Below are positions 20,631 to 32,700 of a stretch of DNA of 64,000 nt, one piece after another (the first letter of the stretch is position 1; every line of letters begins with the position of its first letter). This DNA comes from Pyrenophora tritici-repentis (taxonomy: Eukaryota; Ascomycota; Dothideomycetes; Pleosporales; Pleosporaceae). The notes below the pieces were generated by a model. That model was not told the origin of the DNA. It saw only the letters and a list, made by a program, of their open reading frames with translations, and ran no database searches. Position numbers and translations under genes: made by a program. The DNA is taken from assembly GCF_003171515.1 (NCBI RefSeq), contig NC_089392.1, positions 1,674,001 through 1,738,000 on the forward strand, written 5' to 3'.

Positions 20631-22179
20631 ATGGCAACCGAGAAACTCCAAACATATGCGCAGAAACCCCGCGTTTTCATCTTGTCAGACATCTCCAATG
20701 AGCCCGACGATGCTGAATCCTTATGTCGCTATCTTCTGTACGCGAATGAGTTTGAGACCGAAGGCTTAGTGGCGTGCACAAGCACATGGATGAGAGACAA
20801 AGTATGTCCTCAGGACATGGAGAAGATGATTGACGCCTATGCCGGTGCTGTTGATAATCTCAATAAACATGCGCACCCTGAGTGGCAGTACCCGGCTGCA
20901 GAGCATCTGCGCGGACTGATCAGAAAAGGCGCCGAGGTAAGCTCGTATCCGCTGCGCATGGCGTTCATCACGTGTGGGCACTGCTGATGGAACCTAGACT
21001 TACGGCATGTCGGCTGTAGGTACTGACATACCATTATCTGAAGGTGGACAACTTCTCTACGACTGCATCATCAAACCTTCCACGCAGCCGTTGTGGGTCC
21101 TCTGTTGGGGCGGGACGAACACTCTCGCCCAAGCGCTCTTGAAAATAGACGATGATTTCGACCCAGAGGACTCCAAGCGCTTGCTTTCACGACTACGGGT
21201 TTATGCCATCTCCGACCAAGACGATACGGGCGCGTGGATCCGCAACAGTTTTCCCGATATCCTGTACATCGCATCGGTCCATGGCTGGAATCATTATGGC
21301 TTGGCGGCCTGGTCCGGAATCTCGGGCGACAAGTACTACGGCTTCGATCAAGGCGGTCCCGATTTTACCAAGATGGAAAAGAGTTGGATCAAAGAAAACA
21401 TCCAGATTGGCCCACTGGGAAGCGCCTATCCCGACTACCTGTACATTCCTGAGGGCGATACACCTTCTTTCCTCTACCTTGTTCAGAATGGCCTTGGTGT
21501 ACCCGACTGTCCCAACTATGGATCGTGGGGAGGAAGATATGTGCGCACGGATATCAGTACTGAAGGTCTGAATAGCAGTCATTACTCCGATGCCGTAGAC
21601 CGAGTCCGGGTTGGCGACAAGACTTATGTATCCAATCATGCGACCATTTGGCGCTGGCGCGATGCCTTCCAGAATGACTTCGCGGCGCGCATCAAGTGGA
21701 CTATGGAGCCTGAGTTCGCCAAAGCGAACCATCACCCTGTCATCAACATTAGCGGCTTCCAAGGTCTGGCGCCAGCTCAAGTCACTGCTGAAGCCGGCAC
21801 AACAGTGACACTCGACGCTTCCGGTACCTACGATCCCGATGGCGGAAAGCTGACGTTCAAGTGGTGGCACTACCGCGAGCCCACGGCTACAACATGGCTT
21901 GTCCATGAAGAAGTCATGGAACTCGCAATCAGGAAGTTGGACGACGAGGGAAGGAAGGTCCGCATCACACTTCCGCCACCAGGAAAGAGTGCTGTGGATG
22001 TGATGACCAAGGAGCCAGTTGCGCAGGGCCAGCTTCTGCACCTCATACTCGAGGTCACCGATGACGGAACACCAAGTTTAACGAGTTACCGCAGAGTATT
22101 AATCCAGGTGACCAACAAGGACTTACGAGGTGGCAAGAAGAGTGTTGATGCCATCAACGATGCGATGAAAAAGTTATAA
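20631..22179 (+). CDS. DUF1593 / Sde182-type nucleoside-hydrolase-like protein
   Basis: Two exons, 20631-20936 and 20998-22179, joined by a 61-nt GT-AG intron in phase 0, give 495 residues. The N-terminal domain opens with RVFILSDISNEPDDAESL. This resembles the Asp-rich metal site of inosine/uridine nucleoside hydrolases as seen in the Sde182 (DUF1593, PF07632) family. The C-terminal part (about 350-480) is an immunoglobulin-like fold with TLDASGTYDPDGGKLTFKWW, matching the Sde182 C-terminal domain. Bacterial relatives were named as cellulose-binding proteins. No signal peptide is visible here, so the fungal protein may be intracellular unless an upstream exon exists. The true substrate is unknown. 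Confidence 0.85.
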
Positions 22180-22804
22180 GCAAGACCAAGCGGAAGCTGA
22201 ATGGATAGCCTTGTGCGTATTAGATGGGAATGCCGATATAATAAGAGCCACCTCAAATTTCAGATTGCCATGTTTCAGGGTTGATAACAGTCATGCGCTT
22301 TCTTTGCCCGTGCAGATAGGCCCACTGAGAATCGAGTCTAGCGGGGTTGACAGCGTGGGGTGAACACCAAGTCTAGGTGACTACTTTTCGACACTAAATG
22401 AATGCTTGGATGCGGATACACACATCTTAGTCAAGGGCTATCGGATATTGCTAGTAAAGCCGGTGTACTCATGGCTTGCAGTAGTCCATACCTGCCCACG
22501 GGTCGCTGACGTCACTGAACCCCGGTGCATCAACGGATCACTTTAGCCACATAGTCCGCCACTTTCCAAATCACTATGGTCCTATGAGAGGGTATCCTTA
22601 CACAATGTAGAGGATACGTCTCATGCGTCCTGTGTAAAACAGGTTGTTGTCTAGCCACACACGTACAACTACGACGATCGGAATGATCTCCGATGACGTA
22701 GTAACGTCGCGCTTGCAGTGTCATACCAGTGTCAACCGTCTACAAAACCAAAAATCGCTCTTAGCACTTATACAAAATCAGAACAACCCTTTCCTCTGTT
22801 GAAA
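22180..22804. other. Intergenic
   Basis: 625 bp between two plus-strand genes. An in-frame ATG lies at 22718, but the ATG at 22805 is preferred as the downstream start. Nothing else is recognised. Confidence 0.5.
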
Positions 22805-24109
22805 ATGCCACCGAAACAAGCACAACAAAAAGCGAAGCCGAAAGCCGCGAACACCTCAGATAAGAATATGGCCAACGATAACGCTGGGGCGGAGCAATGC
22901 AATATTCCAGAGCATGAAATTAAACAGAATGCTGGCGTATCTGCCAGCATGGCGCTGCAGGCAGGTCAAAAGGCTTGGGAGTTGAGACAAGCGGCACATG
23001 GAGCTGGCGATGCAAAGGCAAGGGAAGAGATTTTGGCGAAAGCAATCAACAAGGAGATTGAAGCTGAAAGCTTCGGAAAAGCCGCAAAGTACACACAGAC
23101 TGGTGCTTTCCAGGGTCTTGCAGCTGGTGCAGGGTTGGGAGTACAGCCGGGTGTTACCGTCGGGAAATTGACCGGAGCGCTCGTCGGTGGCGTGGTATCA
23201 ACGGTGACTGGTCTTCTTGGTGGAGGTATTGGCTCCGTGTATGGTGCCATGTCAGGTCCATTCTGGGATCTGGGAGAAATGGCAAGCCAAGGAGTTCAAG
23301 GAGTTGTGGGGGACTTCCTTCCTGATATCAAGTCGACACCATCGCAAAAGAAGGCATTGGAGAAGATGGTTATGCAAACAAAAGAGACGCAAGCACCTTC
23401 AAAGGAAGAGTTGGATCAGATGAAAAATGACGCACCGGATCAAATGCCGCAGTCTTGGTCACAGTCAGCAAAAGATATGACAAGTTGGCGACCGAAGATG
23501 CCGAGTATGCCGTCAGCCAAGGGTGTAGGGGGCGCGCTTGGATTGGGAGGCGTCGGGGCTGCTATGAACCCTTGGGGAGGAAAGGGCGAAGATCAAACGC
23601 AACAAGGCTCTTCTCAGCCAAAGCAACAACCGCAGAAGCAAGCCCAGAAGGCCTCGAGTCAGAACAAACAGCAGCCACAGCAGCCCCAACAACAGACTAA
23701 ACAAGCCCAAAGCCAGCAACCCAAACCCACTCCCCAACAGCCAGCACAGCAAAGAACCACTCAAAACCAGCCTCAGCAACCGTCGAAACCCAAAGAAGCG
23801 CCTAAACCCGAAAAGCCGCGCTCCCAGCGCCCTCCCACTACAAGAGCGCCAGCAAATCCCCAGTCAGGAGCCCCAAACCCCCAAACCTCTCAATCAACCA
23901 CAGCAACCAAATCTCCGAATCAGTCCAAGCAAGTTTCCTTTGATGAAAAAGAAAACAGCGCACCAGCCCCGACACCGAAACAGCGGAAGAAGCCTAGGAA
24001 GTTGGGACAGCCGGTTGGAGACGCGCAGAAGAGCGGGGATGGTGCACCGACGCCGGCTGCGAAGAAGGCGCCGCGGAAGTTGCAGCAGAAGAGTGCTGCT
24101 GCTGTGTGA
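22805..24109 (+). CDS. Hypothetical protein with glycine-zipper segment and PQ-rich tail
   Basis: A single exon of 434 residues from the ATG at 22805 (MPPKQAQQ; an upstream in-frame ATG at 22718 would add 29 residues). Residues about 105-150 are a Gly/Ala/Val-rich stretch with G-x3-G spacing (GALVGGVVSTVTGLLGGGIG). It resembles glycine-zipper membrane segments. From about residue 260 the protein is disordered and dominated by Q, P, K, S and T, with a lysine/proline C-terminus. I do not recognise the family. The frame has no stop for 1.3 kb despite very biased composition. It could be a membrane-inserting or condensate-forming protein (inference only). Confidence 0.65.
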   Translation: MPPKQAQQKAKPKAANTSDKNMANDNAGAEQCNIPEHEIKQNAGVSASMALQAGQKAWELRQAAHGAGDAKAREEILAKAINKEIEAESFGKAAKYTQTGAFQGLAAGAGLGVQPGVTVGKLTGALVGGVVSTVTGLLGGGIGSVYGAMSGPFWDLGEMASQGVQGVVGDFLPDIKSTPSQKKALEKMVMQTKETQAPSKEELDQMKNDAPDQMPQSWSQSAKDMTSWRPKMPSMPSAKGVGGALGLGGVGAAMNPWGGKGEDQTQQGSSQPKQQPQKQAQKASSQNKQQPQQPQQQTKQAQSQQPKPTPQQPAQQRTTQNQPQQPSKPKEAPKPEKPRSQRPPTTRAPANPQSGAPNPQTSQSTTATKSPNQSKQVSFDEKENSAPAPTPKQRKKPRKLGQPVGDAQKSGDGAPTPAAKKAPRKLQQKSAAAV

Positions 24110-25810
24110 TTTTCGAGCTGTATGTTTGATGAGATAATGTTGAGTATGATAAGACTTGGCTTTAGAGTGGGTGTCCATTGTACACATGAATATGAGGCAT
24201 AATGAACAGAAAATGTGGGTGACTTCGTCCATCCCGTTTCCTAAGATTTTTTCGGTGACTATCGTGATGCTGCTATATTTCCTATGTATGCGATTCCATA
24301 AGTTCTCCGTCTCGGACTTCCATCCTGCGCAATCTGCAAGTACCATTACGATACCAGTCACGATCCACACGAATACACAACAGCCCATTCACCGCCCGTC
24401 TCCTTCCGTTAAGCCTGCACTACGGAATCTCTCATCAATCATCATACAAGACAAACAACAAACCCCATTCGTAACCACATTTACCGGTCATGTTTGTCTC
24501 TAACCCACCACCTCATTCCAGCCGCCGCGATCTCAGAAACATAGGCGGTCGAACGCGACAGTGCCCCATAACATGGCCTGCAGATTCTTCCAGCTTGAGG
24601 TATTCAGAGCTTGCGGGTAGTGCTTTTGTTACTAGGTAAAGTGCGTGAATCTCCGCCGTGGTTCGCGCTCGGCCGCTTTGGGATGATGGTGGTACGGGAA
24701 CGGGTATTGATTTCGGGAAGGTGCGTTGCGGGATTTTGCAAGTGGATCGATTAGGATATCTTGTGCGTGACACGTATCCGAGGACATACGTGTCTTTGTT
24801 GACTGTGTATCATCGTTTTGATGGCAGGCACGTCTGTTGGTTATGCTTTACACCATCCGTTTGCTTACCTAGGTATCGCGGGAAGTAGTAGACTTCACCG
24901 GTACAGGTTAAACACATGTACCCTTCTACACGTTACATATCTTTGTTTTCTGGCCATTGTCGTTTTTGAACGGCTGCAATAATTTGTGTGTTGGGGAAAC
25001 GGGCGGACGGATGGCGGCAAACCGCGCTGACAGTTGACCGCATCCCCGACTTTCGGTCGCACTGCTATGTTGATGTCTATTAAGTTCTTCCAGTATGCCG
25101 GATATAATTAGGTACCTAACCTTATGCCACAACAAAAGCGGTATCTCATATAACCTCTTGCACACCTTGTCAAGGTCATATCTTCACACACTAGAGGAGG
25201 CTCACCAACGGAAGTCGACCTGCACACGAGCGTCATCCCTATATAGTCTATACATACAATATAGAATCATCCTTGGCACAAACCCGGCAAGTCCCTATTA
25301 CATCTCCTGCCTACAATGTCTAACGAGCTAACGGTTCCTTCCACAGATAGGGATTCCCCGTCACGGCCACGAGTTTCCACTCGTCCACAGTGAGAGAACA
25401 GCGTGGCTTTTGTGCCTATATAATCTGGCAAAGATGACAACAACATGTGGCCTTGTGGATTACTGCTACTGAGGACTCGATGAGGAGTCTTCCGGAGTAG
25501 CATGATGGGATGGATATGTGCTTCTGACTCCAAGATCTCGCCACACAGCTTCGATCACGATATCTCCTCGAGTCGTGGGTTCTTAAACTACTGCATGACG
25601 AACCTGCTCTTGCGCCTTCGCATCAAAAGATCGACTTATTTTGGTGCGACTTGAGCTACCGGTAACTTCATAGGATGCGGTCGTTGGAAACACCTGCGCA
25701 TCTTGTGATCCCCTCACATGTCCGATTTCTAAGTTTTCTGACGGTGGCGACAACAGGCATTTAGGAGAAGAATCCATGTTACAATTCACTATATATGTAT
25801 GTGTCCACAG

Positions 25811-25962
25811 TCCGCAACAATCAATTAAGTGGGTCCTAGAAGGTTCAGATTGGATTGATTGATTACCGCTTTAAGCCTAGTAGTTACCTATAGGAGTTTA
25901 AGCCCTACCTAGATAGGTAAGTGGGTCTAGGAGAGTGACCGGATTGAATTGATTGTTGCGGA
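25811..25962. repeat. MITE-like element with 16-bp inverted ends
   Basis: TCCGCAACAATCAATT at 25811-25826 is repeated exactly in inverted orientation at 25947-25962, enclosing 152 bp. Inside, a degenerate direct repeat (AAGTGGGTC...GGATTGA.TTGATT) lies next to each end. A TACCTA-TAGGTA palindrome lies near the middle. There is no coding capacity. No clear target duplication is visible at these limits, so the true ends may be a few bases off. Confidence 0.55.
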
Positions 25963-26659
25963 GTCTATATGTGTCACCAACGGCACCCTCGTATTATCAA
26001 TGACAAACTAACTCTCTTGCAGATACACTCGATTTGCGAAGTTCCCTCGACACGACAATGGTAAATGACTGTCGCATTTAAAGGGAGCAATATGTCGGAG
26101 CATGTGGAGAAGATCTCCTCGTTTCAGCGCCAGATCATGAGGTCGCAACAAAATGCTTTTAGTAAGTTTCTCTACCTGACTTGTACAATATTATCTCTAA
26201 ATGATGTCAATCTAACAACAATGCAGCAGTTGCGATAGGGTTCTCTCATATTGCGGTTTGTAGCAGAGACTACAGTCCAGAGAGAGCCCTCAAACAAACC
26301 AATCGATGTCGGCTGAAACTATACATATCGGCGGATCACAGTTTTGGCGCCCCTGGAATGCGATCTCTCACCGCTTTCCGAACAGCTTACTATAACGCAC
26401 CATGCTCCTGAGTGTGCTCGGGTAGCTACCATATACTCTCTTTCTCTTTCTCGCATATAATCTCTGCTAAGAGGACTTTCACGAGCACTCATGGTGTAAG
26501 GCCAATGAAGAAAGCAATATTTTGTCTTCCCTCCTTCGTTGGCCATTTCGGTAAGTTTGTGTTGGTAGGGCTGTAGCACTAGTGCTGAAAGGAAATAACG
26601 ATAACTAGGAATGCATTCTGTTCGGTGATGGTTCTGATTGATTGTCTTGCGAAGGAGAA

Positions 26660-26932
26660 CTATGGAAGAGCTAGATATAGGGGGTCTGGTCTGAGCACTG
26701 CTCGGACGCCGCGATCAGTGCGCCTGTCCGCGTGACTGATGCCAGTGCGCCTGCTCGCGTGACCGAGATCAGTGCGGCCGATCGCGTGGCTGAGATATCG
26801 TTGATATCTGCGATCCGACATTTTGTATATAAAACATAGAGGGATGAACGCGTGGTTTAGTAAGTATACTACCCCAAAGACAACTACTATCTTCAATAAC
26901 ACCCTACTTAGGCCTGCTCCAGCACCTTTCAT
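26660..26932 (-). CDS. Doubtful small ORF with 9-residue repeats
   Basis: A 90-residue ORF from an ATG at 26932. It begins with a hydrophobic stretch (VLLKIVVVFGVVYLLNHAF), like a signal anchor, and then has three 9-residue repeats (SHAIGRTDL, GHASRRTGI, SHADRRTDR) encoded by the 27-bp minisatellite. It has no other evidence of being a gene; the repeat period alone keeps the frame open. Listed because a short secreted or membrane peptide cannot be excluded. Confidence 0.2.
   Translation of the reverse strand: MKGAGAGLSRVLLKIVVVFGVVYLLNHAFIPLCFIYKMSDRRYQRYLSHAIGRTDLGHASRRTGISHADRRTDRGVRAVLRPDPLYLALP
26711..26791. repeat. 27-bp minisatellite, three units
   Basis: Three adjacent 27-bp units (26711-26737, 26738-26764, 26765-26791) share CAGTGCGCCTG/TCGCGTGA-type wording with about 75-80% identity. 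The period is a multiple of three. Confidence 0.8.
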
Positions 26933-28098
26933 GGTACCCTAACCGTTCATGTGCCTGGGACGGAGAAACGCATTTTCGCAATCACTTTCGATGACCTCCG
27001 GACTGGACCCCATGAATTTACCACGTATGTCTTATCGAGCAGCGCAGTTCACCATGTCGATTTTCATGGAGATGACTGGTGGGAAAAGCAACTGTCTCCC
27101 AACCAATGCAAGCAGGCATCCAACGAACCCCGGACTCACACGACGATGCGTGTGTTTCCAATGGCGACATGCATCTGAGTGCTGAGATACCGAAATAACG
27201 GTTACCACCACCAGGAGGTCTCGCTCAGAATCACGGAACTGGCTATCATGAAGCCTGTTTTCCTGAAAATGCTATAACTGCATATATACCACATCCTCTT
27301 CCACATGATACCCGAACCAACTCGGTGTGGAGCTACAAGAGTGTACTGGATGATGGACTGGTCCCCTGTTCTCCGGGTCCCATCTTGGCCTTGCGATTTC
27401 GACAGCCATTACTATATAAAGTCATACCGAGTGCGATGATGTTCGCCGCTATATACCATACGATGAAGTTCACCATGACTTCTTGGCAGGAGCTACTCCA
27501 CTTATTCCAAACTGTTGGACATACCACACCATGACTCGTTGGTCGCCTTTCCTCCGGAAATGTGTTGGTCTCCATCAGCTTCCGTCTCATGTACAATCAG
27601 CTTGCCATCTCCTTGTTCGCTGCCTATATAGGCACCTTGATAGACCATAGATAGAACGTTATCTCACCTCTGAAATATCCTACAAAATGCGATACATGGC
27701 ACGAGACGGAGCATTATCTTGTTCAACTTTCTCCCAAATCAAGTCGACGAGTTTGGCAGCAAAACCATTTTTTATTTTATTTTTCAGGTTGAAACCACTT
27801 ATCCCTCGACTTCCACAACCACAATACTTACAGGAGCGCTACCGTGAGCCTTCTATGTCTGATGGTGCGATATGTTACATTCGTTTGTAGAAACACTGTT
27901 GTCGAGGCATGTTGAACTGTTTCGTGCATACGATACGCTTTACGGCAGCCAGAGGTCACAAGGCCGGTGTAAATTGGCTGGTTCTACCCAAAGATACGCG
28001 CCAGGCAACCTACTAACTAGCGCCTCGGCAGTCACACGTACCTGCTTAACAGTGTTACCGCAACAATAGTGCGCTTCCTCCCCTTCCCCATTTGCGCT

Positions 28099-29795
28099 AT
28101 GGACAAATTACCACAGGAACTGATCAACTGTATTGTGTGGTTCGCAGAGCGGTACCCAGGCCAGGAAAAGCGGCGTCCCGCGATAGGTCAATCTTTCAGG
28201 CCTAATTGTAACGGTTTGGGACTTGCCAAGACCGACTTGGGTGAGAGTTGGGTACGGCCATCGCTACCACACTTTCTCATCACACACACCTATATAGCTG
28301 CAGTTCCTCCATAGCTACACAATGCAACGCAGTCCTCCTCCTCTCCTCACACCGTTACACTAATGGCCCGCCATCTCAATTCCCTCGCCTCGCGATTCTC
28401 AATCGCACTTGGAAAGAAGCAATCGAGACTATCACGTTTCGCCAGCTAGGTGTTAAGGGCGATGAGCTGGAATCGCTTCAATCGATCGTGACGGGGAACC
28501 GCCGCAAGCACCTTGCCTGGATAAGTTTTACAGCGGACTTGCCAGCATATTCAGAAGAAGCATACGCACACAAGGAGTCACGACTTGAACAAGACGCGAA
28601 CAACGAGGCATTCAAAAAAAGCATATGCAGTCTTTTTACGGTCTTACAAACCTGGGAGGACAGTGGTGTGCAAAACGCATTGCGGCTTGATATCTTGACG
28701 GCTGTTTCGCCTACCGACTCTTGGGAAGTGGATGACGTCCAGATTGCGATTGGTGACTGGAGAGATATCCTATCAGATTGTTGGAAAGATTCGCGCCTGC
28801 GCCTTGTTCAATCTGACAACCTGCCCACGTTGTCTAATGTGCAGCACCTCACTATCGAGAATGGCGGGCGGAGATTTGCACCATCCGTTGCACCAGGTTT
28901 AGCGTTGTCACTGCCAGAACTCAAGACAGTCGACTGGGAGTTTCAAGACTGCGAGGATGATTCTAATGACGAGTCAGATCGGGACTCATTAGATTCAGAC
29001 TATGCCCCTGAGTGGGTATCGGCGACATCTCCTCAAGCGCGCGCTGAGGCTCGCGCTGAATTTGCCAACAAGCTCTCGGTGACGCAACTTCGCTCTCTCA
29101 ACTCTGCTGCCATCACCTTCTACTACCGAACCCCTTCAGATTAGAGGTATACAGCTCTGAGCATTGTGCCAGAGGGTCTCACATACGACTCGCTCAGTTC
29201 AGCGCTCCGAAACTTCTCACAGCATCTTACAAATCTTACTTTGAGTGCGTGTGTCGACTCCAGTCTATTCTGGCCGGCTGAGGAAGACGCGATTCCACCG
29301 TCTTGGCCCCACTTGAAGTCCCTCGACATCACGTTCGACATGGTATCTCCATCTGGTAAATGGTATTTCACCGGCCCACGACCAATCGACCATCCTGATG
29401 ACAATCCCGTGCGCGGTATCATCGGCGGTTTCAATGAGCGCGAGTACAGCTACAGGGACTTCCGGCAACATGCAGGCCCAGAAACCTTCGATGCTTTCCT
29501 CAGCGCCTTCGCAAAAGCTGTCGCTCAGATGCCTGTCCTAGAGTTCTTTATGCTTACTTCTGAGCTCGTAGGTGAGACGGGAAAATTACACATCTCATAT
29601 CATGCGCCAGGGCAGAGAGCGGAGTGGGGAGATGGAGAAGCGGAGGATGAAGAGCACCGAAGGATCTACTACGCCTGTGAGGTTGGGAAAGTATGGATAC
29701 CGGAACCGGAGACTGCGGCAGCTTTAAGACGCACAGGATTTCAAAAGTACGGCGGGGAAGTGATCGAGGGATACGTGGGAAGTCAGTACTGTTAA
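28099..29795 (+). pseudogene. F-box-like protein gene interrupted by an in-frame TAG
   Basis: The N-terminus from the ATG at 28099 (MDKLPQELINCIVWFAERY) resembles an F-box start. A probable intron (28187-28332) follows. The frame from 28333 (ILNRTWKEAIETITFRQLGV) runs to a TAG at 29142-29144 and then continues in the same frame from RYTALSIVPEGLTYD to the stop at 29793-29795. The text on both sides is protein-like and continuous in style (LTNLTLSACVDS, WPHLKSLDITFD). So one gene of about 510 codons is broken by a single nonsense codon. Such proteins recruit substrates to SCF ubiquitin ligases. A CAG-to-TAG change would explain it. Stop readthrough or a tiny unseen intron across the TAG are alternatives. 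Confidence 0.65.
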
Positions 29796-32700
29796 ATGTG
29801 ATGAGGTTTCAAAGACAGTATAAGGCTAGTTCTATTTTGCCAAAATTGCTGCCATATCAGCAGAGGACAGTGAACGTGTGCTTTCTGAGGACGTTTGCTA
29901 GCGCTTCTTTATTGTTAGGGCTCAACGCTCTTTCTTTACTGTATATGTCCCGAATCTTTGCAGGGCTAGTGAAGTCTCGGCGAAGGACCGCGCATTTCTC
30001 GATTATCACTGGGGTTACGGTGTGAAGAAGGGGGATCTTGGAGAAGCTTGTGGAAACAAAGAGACTAAATGATTGAAAAAGGGGTATCTATCTGTATGTA
30101 CATAGGAAAATCTACTATTTAAACTCTCATCTTGCGTTCAAGCCGTGCTCGCTCTTGACATTCTTTACTTACACACCGTATATTCGCTGATATCATCAAA
30201 TATACAGCCTTGGCCATATTTGCTGTATACCTTCGGACTGCCACAGTCTTATGAACAACAAACGCGAGAGATACATCAATTGTTCTCCCGTTCTCACTTG
30301 AAATGCACACAGTATGCGGGCTCCTGAAAAGGTGCCATGCGTGTTTATCACGCGCTCGATGGGGTTAATCATGTGAGCCTCTCCGTATACCTTGATGCTC
30401 GGGTTTTACACTGATGTACTTTGGGTTCAAATACACCGCAATCGTGTCGAGTTGGTATGTGTAGATGTCTCCGGTCCACGAGTAACGTTTTGCCGAGTAA
30501 CGTTTTGCCGAAAGTGGGTAAAAGGCCGACCTTACTAAGCGGGTGGTTATCTGTCTTCTACCGTCATATAGTCCTATGTGAAGAAATATCGATGTGGGTG
30601 GAAAGCAGCGGGTATGCGTGTCTATCATGCCGGGAGGGTCCGTACGTCATTTGTCTTGCTGTCGCGAAGATATGTAGAGCAAAGAGATGGCTGGTCATCA
30701 ATCTGTTTGCGCAGCTAAGTCTGCTAGCCGTCACAGAGACTGCGGAAATTCATGGTGTTGCTGGAGATTCTCCTTGTTTGTGTGCGAAGCGAAGCTTTCA
30801 ACGTTGCCCTGAACCGTACTTCATATCATATCTTCTTTCCCACTCGGCAGATACATCGCCTTGGTAGTTCTTCTTCAGGACGATTTTTCCGCTCCCATCA
30901 TCGTGGTGCAGATCCTCTGTGCTTTTTATGCAACTCGTAGAAAGTCCTTGGTAGCTAGCTGCCGGAATTGGCAAATGCATATCAAGGTCCTCTTGGTGCA
31001 AGCCCCAGATCTCATCTTTCCCGCGTACCGCAAGTTCTAATGTGCTGTCACTCTTCAAGGAACCCCGGGAAGATCTGCGACCAGTGGGAGAGGTTGTAAT
31101 GGCTCGAGGCAAGATGGGCTGGGGCACAAGCCTTGCAGGACTAGAAGAGTTAGATATAACGCAATCAGCACAATTGTTTCGTTACTCACCTCGAGGGTTC
31201 CTTTGTATTAGGACATGACTTAAAGTAGAAGCAAAATATACACAAATTCATGTTGGTAGTGGCTGAGAAACACTAAGAAAGCCAATGTAGCGGTGGCAAT
31301 GGCCAACAGCAAAGCTGATTTGCCGTACAGAGGTCCGAGTTAGAAATGATTTGAATAACCCGTTTGAACAATCGTGAAAGGCGTTAGAAAGTTCGTGAAT
31401 GCAAATATAGTGTCGTCTTTCCAGTGGATATGCTTACTTCCCGGACGCCGAGAGTTCCACCAAGGACAACCCTTTTTGTGACTCGACCCACAGGTAGGCT
31501 GGTTCGTCGTCAGCCATGTTGCGATCGCGGTTAATAGTCCGGCTTTATGGATTTGGAATGCCAATTAAAGTCGCTGCGAACGGGCCGTTCGTTCGCCATC
31601 ATCAATGACTCCTGAGTGGTGGGCATTGGTCCATGCGCAAAGTAAGGATGACTCGCAAAGCAAATACATCGGGTTTGCCGAATTTGTATCTCGGAGACTT
31701 TGAGTTCAGGTGTCATGCATGTCTTACTTACATGAATGCTGTTCACGTGTTTGTAATGCTGACATGTTGTGGATAGGCTCGTGGCGCGGTATTAGCCTCC
31801 AAAAGGGCTACGACTGTGTATGTACGTTTTGACCCCTGACGGAAACAAACCTTCCCTAGTAATGTCCTTGGGAGTTCCTTAGCTTCCGCGACCGTGACAG
31901 TTTTTAGGCCCGGAATCATCGCTCCGCTATACTCACCTCACCTGCGGCGTTACCCGAGAATGAATCATAAGCGCGGCGGCATTACTATATCATCTGGTGA
32001 TAAGGTTCCACTCCGGCAATCTCCTAGCGCTAAAGTTGCCGTTCCCATACCGGTACGTGAGTATGTGTGGTTGCCAAACTCCGATTTCGAACTACATTTT
32101 TAAGCTCCTTATTCAGCTATGCACGTCGTAAGAGTGTTCGGAGGCCGACCAGCAATACGGAGGATACGGCGTAAGCCTTGCATTACCAGATCGTGATCAG
32201 GCAGCCTGCCGGCTCTGGGCGAGCGCCTACTGACTGCGCCGCATTCCTTCATACCTAACAAAGCGTGATAATTTGGGCATCCAAGCACTTGGGTGCAGCG
32301 TCCAATATCTGGAGAGTTTTCTTCCTAATTGGGTACCTAGGTAGTCTTTGGGTCTCCCTGTGCCACACGCTGGACCTGCGCAGTGTTTTCCGAATGCGTG
32401 GGTAGACAGCGGGACAGCGGGAGGCGGATCGAAAGCTCTAATTTCGATGTCCTCGCCTTCTTAGCCTTCTTGGCCTCGGGACGTTTGGACGCGACGTCTC
32501 TTGTCTCTTGGGGAAGTTGGATGCGAAGTGTGAAGGTGATGGCGGCGGCGACTGTTGTGTGGCAAGCCTGCGGGGGTGCACCCGTCTCCGATTGGCTGAT
32601 AAGATGGTCATGTCAACCAACTGAACTCACTTTGTGACCTGTCTCATCATCGAGAGAAGATCACCAAATCCCTCGGCCGAACTTCAGAATAGCATAGGTT

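Larger units (their letters stand above)
24110..28098. other. Gene-poor stretch, about 4 kb
   Basis: No convincing gene. It contains a MITE-like inverted repeat (25811-25962), a 27-bp minisatellite (26711-26791) with a short minus-strand ORF, several TACCTAGGTA-type palindromes and scattered short ORFs without protein-like composition. The base composition is AT-richer than in the gene-dense parts, which suggests decayed sequence. Confidence 0.5.

Noticed and set aside
26951..27178. Plus-strand ORF starting near a TATATAAA box, with text such as FAITFDDLRTGPHEF, possibly a small secreted protein
   Set aside because: No signal peptide in frame, no workable splice from the ATG at 26844, and a second frame is open over the same bases, so coding is unproven.
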